Assembly: GCA_030620855.1 (NCBI GenBank)
Contig: JAUXIZ010000015.1
Coordinates: 1 to 10,672, forward strand
Direction: 5' to 3'
DNA: 10,672 nt
From: a candidate division WWE3 bacterium
GTDB taxonomy: Bacteria; Patescibacteriota; WWE3; 9FT-COMBO-53-11
Part shown: in pieces, positions 5,762 through 10,672 of the stretch
Layout: each line of letters opens with the position of its first letter
Numbering within the stretch: the first letter of the stretch is position 1
Notes under the pieces: model-generated
The model's input: only the letters and a program-made list of their open reading frames with translations
Told to the model about the DNA's origin: nothing
Database searches by the model: none
Translations under genes and position numbers: made by a program

Positions 5762-6283
5762 TTATAGACCAAAATAAGTAGACATCCCGGGCGCACTGCC
5801 AACCTCATACCAACTGTTGTCGTTGCCATCTTGCGCATATCTTTCCAAGTTAATCTCCGCCTCTAGGTGCGTTCTTAGAATGTAAAACTTTCCGTCCGAT
5901 ACGAACTGATATTCGCCCAAAACCTTGCTTCCCAAAATATCTTCAAAAGTCCGGCCATTTTCGGGGTCGTCAGGGAGTTCCTCAAAATGGCTGGACAAAT
6001 CCATCGGGACCCAGCCTGAGCCGTCCGGACTTGCGCTCACCTCAACCCCAACTGTCGAGGAGGGGACCCCAAAAGTACTCGCCAAGGGTGTTTCCTCCGA
6101 TACGGTCTCATCAATTGCGTTTTTGATTAAGTCAAGATTGGCAATTCGTTGTCCGTCTCGGGATTGCCTAATCCGCTCAAGCGGGTTCCATGCCCATAGA
6201 GAAACCGCGATAAGAATAAAAACTAAACCCAAAGAAATAACAAAACCAAAAACGCTAAAGCCGGTTTTAGCCAGGCTCGTCAT
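5762..6283 (-). CDS. Pilin-like protein lacking Glu5
   Basis: A 173-residue protein with a recognisable prepilin layout: an eight-residue leader ending in Lys-Thr-Gly8, Phe9 as +1 and a hydrophobic helix (about 9-31). Mature position 5 is Gly13, where structural pilins have Glu. The helix ends in two Trp (30, 32) and is followed by N-P-L-E-R-I-R (33-39), the same block found in the canonical pilin just upstream (N-P-I-E-Q-I-R), so the two probably share ancestry. The C-terminal domain has LPDDPENG (103-110) like PulG-type pilins, then strands, and contains no cysteine. Its ATG overlaps the preceding TGA (ATGA). Because Glu5 pairs with the N-terminus of the next subunit, a protein without it may sit only at the tip or be a regulator. 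A GspK-type tip role is one option; cleavage by PilD is plausible but untested. Confidence 0.75.
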   Translation of the reverse strand: MTSLAKTGFSVFGFVISLGLVFILIAVSLWAWNPLERIRQSRDGQRIANLDLIKNAIDETVSEETPLASTFGVPSSTVGVEVSASPDGSGWVPMDLSSHFEELPDDPENGRTFEDILGSKVLGEYQFVSDGKFYILRTHLEAEINLERYAQDGNDNSWYEVGSAPGMSTYFGL

Positions 6284-6753
6284 CTAGGGACACAGAGGTA
6301 GCAGTTTGCAACGCAACCGGTTGTCCCGTCTTTATTTCGGCCATCATTATCCGCCTGCTCTTGGACGGTCGAGGACTCCGGATCGAAGCAGAGGTTTGCA
6401 ACCGTGCCTGACTGAGTAGTGTATATGTCAGTCCAGCTATCTCGGCCCTTAAACTGGCTCTTTACCTCACCTTTTAAAATCAGCTCGTCAATCCACGCTT
6501 GCCCGTTGGCAGAAGAAACTAGAGTTTCATCCGGATCGGACTGGCCAAGCGCATCCCAAGGGAACTCGAAAAACCCGGTGTAGTAGCGCTCGAAGGCATT
6601 CAGAAGTTCGGCGGCGTCCGAGTCCTTTCCCCGGTCGGTAGCGCGGCGAATCTGTTCAATTGGATTAATAGCCGAAAGAATAGCGACTGCCAAAATACCA
6701 ATAATCGTTATAACAATAAGAAGCTCAATTAATGTAAATCCTTTTTTTAACAA
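6280..6753 (-). CDS. Type IV pilin (candidate major pilin)
   Basis: A 157-residue prepilin counted from TTG 6753: leader MLKKG, Phe6 as +1, Glu10 as mature Glu5, hydrophobic helix of about residues 6-29, then N-P-I-E-Q-I-R (30-36) and an amphipathic arm to the Y-Y at 57-58. The globular part has several Trp and a cysteine-rich tail (Cys122, 147, 151, 154). The frame is open to a GTG at 6762, but that codon lies inside the Shine-Dalgarno site AGGAGGTG. TTG 6753 lies 8 nt beyond AGGAGG and gives a standard short leader, so it is preferred. It is the first pilin after pilC and has the strongest ribosome-binding site in the operon, both of which suit an abundant subunit. Confidence 0.85.
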   Translation of the reverse strand: MLKKGFTLIELLIVITIIGILAVAILSAINPIEQIRRATDRGKDSDAAELLNAFERYYTGFFEFPWDALGQSDPDETLVSSANGQAWIDELILKGEVKSQFKGRDSWTDIYTTQSGTVANLCFDPESSTVQEQADNDGRNKDGTTGCVANCYLCVPR

Positions 6754-6759
6754 TACATT

Positions 6760-6767
6760 CACCTCCT
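6760..6767 (-). promoter_or_regulatory. Strong Shine-Dalgarno site of the first pilin gene
   Basis: AGGAGGTG on the minus strand, 8 nt (counted from AGGAGG) before TTG 6753. It overlaps the alternative GTG start at 6762-6760, ruling that start out on spacing. An out-of-frame ATG at 6758 opens a three-codon frame ending in TAA, so ribosomes could also start there and stop at once. Confidence 0.75.
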
Positions 6768-6777
6768 CTCGGACAGA

Positions 6778-7986
6778 TCAAAACTGTGTAGTCAGATTGT
6801 AGATGGGGCTGATGATTGCGAGGACCAAAAGCCCGACCATTAATCCCAATGCTATCAAAATAATCGGCTCCAAAGCGGTCGATAAGTTCTTTACCATCCC
6901 GGCCGCCTGCGATTCAAAAAACTCGGCAACTTTAATTAAAACCTCATCCATCTTTCCGGTTTCTTCCCCAACCGCAATCATTTGAGAAAGCAGCGGATCA
7001 AAGTTGGGGTCCTTGCGAATCGGTACGGATAGCGGGACTCCTTTTTCGACCTGTTTCTCGGCTTCGAGGATGGCATCCTTATATAAAACATTATTAACGG
7101 CGGAGGCGGAGATCTCCAGCGCTTGAGTAATCGGAACGCCGGCCCCTATCAAAAGCCCCAAAGTTCTGGCAAACCTGGCCTGCTCCGATTCTTTGGTGAG
7201 CTTCCCAAAAATAGGAAATTGGAAGGCAATCTGGGCAATTTTGTACCGACCTTTTTCGGTCTGCGCATAGCGAAACCCTCCATAGCCAAAAGCCCCAAAA
7301 AAGATCAGTAAAGCCCACCACCCTTTAGTCAAAAGATCGGAGATTGCAATTAATACTCGAGTCGGAAGAGGAAGCTCGGCTCCGATATCGACGTAAAGAT
7401 CCGTTAAGCGGGGGACCACAAAGATCATCATAATGATAAAAACGCCCACCATCGCAACCGCAATCACGGCCGGATAAATAAGCGCTCCCCGAGTTTTAGA
7501 CTGGAAGTCCTGCTCCTTTTCCATGTTGTCGGCAAGCTGCGTTAAAAGGCTGTCAAGCTTGCCCGAGGCCTCGCCTGCCTCAACCAATGCGACGGTTATT
7601 TTGCTAAAAACTTCCGGGTGTTTTACCAACGCTTTAGAGAGTGCCATCCCGCCTTCCACATCTCCAATCATCTCTCCCAAAACGGCTTCCATCTTCTCGC
7701 TCTCCGCCCCAACTCTTAATATTTCCAACGCATTAGTTAGCGGAAGTCCTGAGGAAATCATGGTGGCGAGCTGCCGGGCAAAGACGGTCTTTTCGCCCAG
7801 AGACACGCCTCGAAAATGTTCCAAAAACTTCTCAAAAGGACCGGCCTTTTTCTTAGGGACTACTGAAATTACAACATACTTTCGCTCTCTCAAGATGGAG
7901 CTTGCGGTAGCTTGGTCCGGAGACTCCACCGTTCCCATAACCGTCTTGCCTTGGGGATCTTTAACAACGTAGTTATATATCGGCAT
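6778..7986 (-). CDS. pilC: Type IV pilus platform protein PilC
   Basis: A 402-residue inner-membrane platform protein that couples the motor ATPases to pilin addition and removal. It has two GspF/T2SSF repeats, about 65-190 and 268-392, each opening with the R-Q-L-A-T-M-I-S-S-G-L-P type segment (71-82, and R-T-L-G-L-L-I-G-A-G-V-P at 274-285). Membrane segments are at about 170-192, 222-238 and 372-394. V-E-A-G-E-A-S-G-K-L (135-144) and V-G-E-E-T-G-K-M (339-346) are the paired conserved helices. The N-terminal 60 residues form the usual PilC extension. Length is normal. Its ATG shares one base with the pilT stop (TAATG), with AAGGA just upstream, so translation is coupled to pilT. It stops at TGA, which supports the standard genetic code. 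Confidence 0.96.
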   Translation of the reverse strand: MPIYNYVVKDPQGKTVMGTVESPDQATASSILRERKYVVISVVPKKKAGPFEKFLEHFRGVSLGEKTVFARQLATMISSGLPLTNALEILRVGAESEKMEAVLGEMIGDVEGGMALSKALVKHPEVFSKITVALVEAGEASGKLDSLLTQLADNMEKEQDFQSKTRGALIYPAVIAVAMVGVFIIMMIFVVPRLTDLYVDIGAELPLPTRVLIAISDLLTKGWWALLIFFGAFGYGGFRYAQTEKGRYKIAQIAFQFPIFGKLTKESEQARFARTLGLLIGAGVPITQALEISASAVNNVLYKDAILEAEKQVEKGVPLSVPIRKDPNFDPLLSQMIAVGEETGKMDEVLIKVAEFFESQAAGMVKNLSTALEPIILIALGLMVGLLVLAIISPIYNLTTQF

Positions 7987-9056
7987 TATTCCTTTTTAAT
8001 AAGCCGGGTCAGTTCTTCCGGCTTTATGGAGTATGCTTTGGCTACATCTGCAGCGACCTTGCCTTCGTTTACAAGCTGAGCCAAAGCACGTTCCAGCGAA
8101 ATCATGCCTTGATCGAAAGAGGTCGAGATGACGTTGTCAAGCTGGTGGGTTTTACCCTCCCGGATTACCGATCGAATCGCCGGGGAGGGAAGCATGATCT
8201 CAACCGCCGGAATCAATCCGCCGCTTATCGAGGGGACCAGCCGCTGGGCTAAAACACCCTCTAAAATCGAGGAAAGCTGCGACCTCACTTGGTGTTGCTG
8301 CATCTCGGGAAAGGCGTCAATTACCCGGTCGATCGTTTGGGAAGCGGAGTTGGTGTGAAGGGTTGCAAAGACCAAGTGTCCGGTTTCCGCAATCGTAATC
8401 GCCGCGGCGATAGTTTCATAATCGCGCATCTCGCCGATCATTACCACATCCGGATCTTCCCGAAGAGCGCTGCGCAGCGCCACCTCCCAGGAGTAGGTGT
8501 CAAGGTGCATCTCCCGCTGGTCCACGAGCGCCTTTTTATGGGGATAAATGTACTCAATCGGATCTTCAATCGTGACTACATGGACGGGGCGGGTCTCGTT
8601 AATCCTTTGGATCATCGCGGCAATCGTGGTGGATTTGCCGTGCCCGGTTGGTCCGGTAACCAAAATAAACCCCTGGGGAAGGTTGCAAAATTCAGAAATC
8701 ATCGTTGGGAGATTAAGTTCTTCAATGGTTGGAATCTTAAGCGGGATCCGGCGCAAAGCAGCGGCCAAATAGCCCCGCTGGTGGAAGGCATTGACCCTAA
8801 AGCGGGCCTCCTCGCCGTAAGCGAAGGAAAAATCGATCTCCTTTTGGGTTAAAAGAAGATCTTTTTGATCTTCGGATACAAGCTCAAAAATAAGCTTCTC
8901 AGCGTCATCCGGCCCCAAAATCTGGGTGTTGGTCATCGGGGCCAGATCACCCTTTATCCGAAATACCGGCGGGGCGCCAACCGTAATATGCAAATCCGAA
9001 GCGCCAAGCTCGATTGTCTTTTTAAGAAGTGCTCTTATTCCTCCAGCTTCTACCAT
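7986..9056 (-). CDS. pilT: Pilus retraction ATPase PilT
   Basis: A 356-residue hexameric cytoplasmic ATPase that powers pilus disassembly. Visible motifs: the N-terminal G-A-S-D-L-H-I-T (18-25), Walker A GPTGHGKS (135-142), Asp box T-I-E-D-P-I-E (162-168), Walker B VVMIGEMRD (204-212), His box GHLVFATLHTN (226-236), and the PilT-specific C-terminal AIRSVIREGKTHQ (293-305), the counterpart of the AIRNLIRE retraction motif. That last motif separates it from PilB/GspE. Walker A has His139 where most PilT proteins have Ser, which may be a lineage habit. Start: ATG 9056, one base after the pilB stop, with GGAGG 6 nt upstream (9067-9063). Retraction drives twitching, host contact or DNA uptake in other bacteria. 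Confidence 0.96.
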   Translation of the reverse strand: MVEAGGIRALLKKTIELGASDLHITVGAPPVFRIKGDLAPMTNTQILGPDDAEKLIFELVSEDQKDLLLTQKEIDFSFAYGEEARFRVNAFHQRGYLAAALRRIPLKIPTIEELNLPTMISEFCNLPQGFILVTGPTGHGKSTTIAAMIQRINETRPVHVVTIEDPIEYIYPHKKALVDQREMHLDTYSWEVALRSALREDPDVVMIGEMRDYETIAAAITIAETGHLVFATLHTNSASQTIDRVIDAFPEMQQHQVRSQLSSILEGVLAQRLVPSISGGLIPAVEIMLPSPAIRSVIREGKTHQLDNVISTSFDQGMISLERALAQLVNEGKVAADVAKAYSIKPEELTRLIKKE

Positions 9057-9057
9057 T

Positions 9058-10672
9058 TTATTCCTCCGCTACCCGCAGAACCTCCTTAACAGTCGTGACT
9101 CCCTCAAGGGCCTTCATAAAGCCGTCCTGCACCAGGGTAATCATACCTTCTTTTACGGCTTGCTTTTCAATCTCCTGAGTAGGGCGCTTTTCCAAAACAA
9201 GCCGTGAAATGGTGGCCGACATCATCAAAACCTCAAAAATGCCGGTCCGGCCGGAATAACCTGATCCGCTGCATTCTTTGCATTCCTTGCCTTTGGATCC
9301 GCCTTCAACTAGGACAAGTTTACCTTTTTTATTGGTCTTGGGAGTTTTTTCGTAAAGAGAGCCGAGCGTATCTTTTATTTGATTGGCGACCTTTTCCGGA
9401 GCTTCCACCTCCCTTTTACATTCAGAGCAAACTTTCCTCACCAAGCGCTGTGCTTCGACGGCCGCGACGGTCGAGGTCAAAAGGAAAGGTTCGACCTTCA
9501 TGTCAAGAAGCCGAGGGAGTGCCCCGGACGCCGAGTTGGTGTGAAGGGTCGAAAATACCAAATGTCCGGTTAAGGCCGCGTGGACTGCCAACTCCGCCGT
9601 TTCGCTGTCTCTCACCTCGCCAACCATAATGATGTTCGGGTCCTGCCGCAAAAATGCTCGAAGTCCCTTCGAAAAGGTTAAACCGGCAGCCGAGTTAATC
9701 TGGGTCTGGTTAATCCCGGGGATTCGGACCTCAACCGGGTCCTCGATGGTTACAATATTAAGACGGGGGCTGTTGACTTTGGAGAGAATGGAAGCCAAAG
9801 TCAAGGTTTTACCGGATCCGGTCGGTCCGGTCACCAAGACGATTCCGTTTGGCCGGCGCATGACCTCCTCAAGCCGCTTTAGCGATATCCCCCGCACTCC
9901 AAGGTCCTGCAGCGTGGGGATCTCCGCGGTTTCCTCCAAAAGCCTTATGGCAACTTTTTCCCCTAGGGAAGTAGGCATGGTGGCAACCCTAAGGTCAACT
10001 TCACGTTCCCCAACCTTTATCTTAATCCGCCCGTCTTGGGGAACGCGCTTTTCATCAATTTTAAGCCTGGCAAGAATTTTGATCCTTGAGATAACCGAGG
10101 AGTGAATTTCCTTTGGCAGCGTGAGCCGCTCTTGCAAAACTCCATCAATTCTAAAGCGGACTCGGGTCTTTTCTTCCGCCGGTTCAATGTGGACGTCGGA
10201 AGCGCGGTTTCGGGCTGCATAGGCAAAAACCGAAGAAACAATTTCGGCAACCGGGGATTTCCTGATAGTCTCCGGCTCACGCTCGATATCTTTAGCTTCT
10301 TCAATTTCCAATGCCGTCCCAACTCCGGCTTCTTCCAAAGCGGCAACGACCTCCTCACCCAGCGTTTTTTTATATTGAGTTTCGATCTTGCTGCGGATGG
10401 ATTCTACGGTCGCCAAATGCGGTTCGACTTTTAATCCAATCCTGCGCTCCAAAAAGCTGATGACCTGAAGATCAAGAGGATCATACATTGCAACTCTCAA
10501 AACAGAATCGGTCTTTTCAAAAGGTATGAGAATGTAGCGGACGGCCGTATCTTGGGGGATAAGGTTTAATATTTCGGCAGAGATTTCCACTCCGACCAAA
10601 CTGGAGTAGGGAATTCCCAAAACTTGAGCGCGAGCTTCGGCCAATTTCTCCGGGTCGACCAAATTTTTCTCA
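9058..10672 (-). CDS. pilB: Pilus extension ATPase PilB, 5' end outside the window
   Basis: Partial gene: the frame is open to the window edge (a further Glu-Lys-Asn precedes the codon at 10662), so the TTG there is probably an internal Leu. Numbering below starts at that codon; 534 residues follow. Residues 1-100 are the MshEN/T2SSE-N domain, which binds c-di-GMP in some homologues. Residues about 130-534 are the ATPase: A-S-D-V-H-I-E-P (154-161), Walker A GPTGSGKT (279-286), Asp box T-I-E-D-P-V-E (305-311), Walker B IIMVGEVRD (344-352) and His box GHLVFSTLHTN (366-376). The zinc-type pairs are C412-x-x-C415 and C461-x-x-C464. The spacer between the pairs is 45 residues with a Lys-rich stretch. 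The zinc pairs and order beside pilT and pilC support PilB. Probably only about 20-40 residues are missing. Confidence 0.95.
   Translation of the reverse strand, partial: EKNLVDPEKLAEARAQVLGIPYSSLVGVEISAEILNLIPQDTAVRYILIPFEKTDSVLRVAMYDPLDLQVISFLERRIGLKVEPHLATVESIRSKIETQYKKTLGEEVVAALEEAGVGTALEIEEAKDIEREPETIRKSPVAEIVSSVFAYAARNRASDVHIEPAEEKTRVRFRIDGVLQERLTLPKEIHSSVISRIKILARLKIDEKRVPQDGRIKIKVGEREVDLRVATMPTSLGEKVAIRLLEETAEIPTLQDLGVRGISLKRLEEVMRRPNGIVLVTGPTGSGKTLTLASILSKVNSPRLNIVTIEDPVEVRIPGINQTQINSAAGLTFSKGLRAFLRQDPNIIMVGEVRDSETAELAVHAALTGHLVFSTLHTNSASGALPRLLDMKVEPFLLTSTVAAVEAQRLVRKVCSECKREVEAPEKVANQIKDTLGSLYEKTPKTNKKGKLVLVEGGSKGKECKECSGSGYSGRTGIFEVLMMSATISRLVLEKRPTQEIEKQAVKEGMITLVQDGFMKALEGVTTVKEVLRVAEE

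Noticed and set aside
6778..6780. Possible TGA recoding, as in some CPR groups with code 25
   Set aside because: pilC, the first pilin and the PilV-like gene all end at TGA at the expected family length, and no gene needs an in-frame TGA, so code 11 fits.
8289..8852. Long plus-strand open frame opposite pilT
   Set aside because: It lies wholly antisense to a gene with every PilT motif; its translation shows no domain, signal or membrane pattern. The same holds for the plus-strand frames opposite pilB (9204-9629, 9629-10105) and pilC (7523-7972).
8347..9549. Identical 17-bp stretch in pilT (8347-8363) and pilB (9533-9549)
   Set aside because: It encodes the conserved His-box TLHTNSA segment of both paralogous ATPases, so common ancestry and constraint explain it without a mobile or regulatory repeat.
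10660..10662. TTG as a true pilB start
   Set aside because: The frame continues in-sense to the window edge and the MshEN domain is missing its first helix if it starts here; truncation by the window is simpler.

Overview
The window is a compact type IV pilus (T4P) locus. Every convincing gene lies on the minus strand, so transcription runs from high to low coordinates. Standard code 11 fits: TGA is used as a normal stop (for example in pilC), and no in-frame TGA recoding is needed. The organism looks like a Patescibacteria/CPR bacterium. This is inference, based on the PilC/PilT/PilD style, the short-leader pilins carrying an 'NP-[LI]-E-x-IR' block, the PilX-like protein with a 'GQALIIILL' start, weak or absent Shine-Dalgarno sites at many starts, and the absence of any visible secretin. 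Another monoderm lineage cannot be excluded without a database search.

Layout in transcription order. (1) 10672-6778: the motor and platform, pilB (extension ATPase, 5' end off the window), pilT (retraction ATPase) and pilC (platform). They are packed with 1-nt gaps or overlaps and are surely co-translated. (2) 6753-4475: a pilin with canonical Glu5, a pilin-like protein lacking Glu5, the prepilin peptidase pilD, and a second PulG-like pilin. (3) 4441-3497: an AT-rich gene for a polytopic membrane protein of unknown function, inserted between the pilin genes. (4) 3452-997: four minor-pilin-type genes in GspH-, PilV-, PilW- and PilX-like order, a typical tip/initiation set. (5) 989-729: a small YwbE-family (DUF2196) protein, 7 nt after the PilX-like gene. 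(6) 640-59: a monocistronic lipoprotein with its own extended -10 promoter, a strong RBS and a rho-independent terminator at the window's left end.

How they work together (family knowledge plus inference): PilD cleaves the prepilins, the GspH/V/W/X-like minor pilins prime a pilus on PilC, PilB adds the major pilin(s) and PilT removes them. Likely roles are adhesion to host cells, twitching or DNA uptake. The alignment proteins PilM/N/O and any secretin are not in this window. The parts that the standard T4P model does not explain are the AT-rich membrane gene, the Glu5-less pilin-like gene, the YwbE gene in the operon, and the Pro/Thr-linker lipoprotein. No gene-free stretch exceeds 300 bases. 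No RNA genes, CRISPR arrays or insertion sequences were seen.
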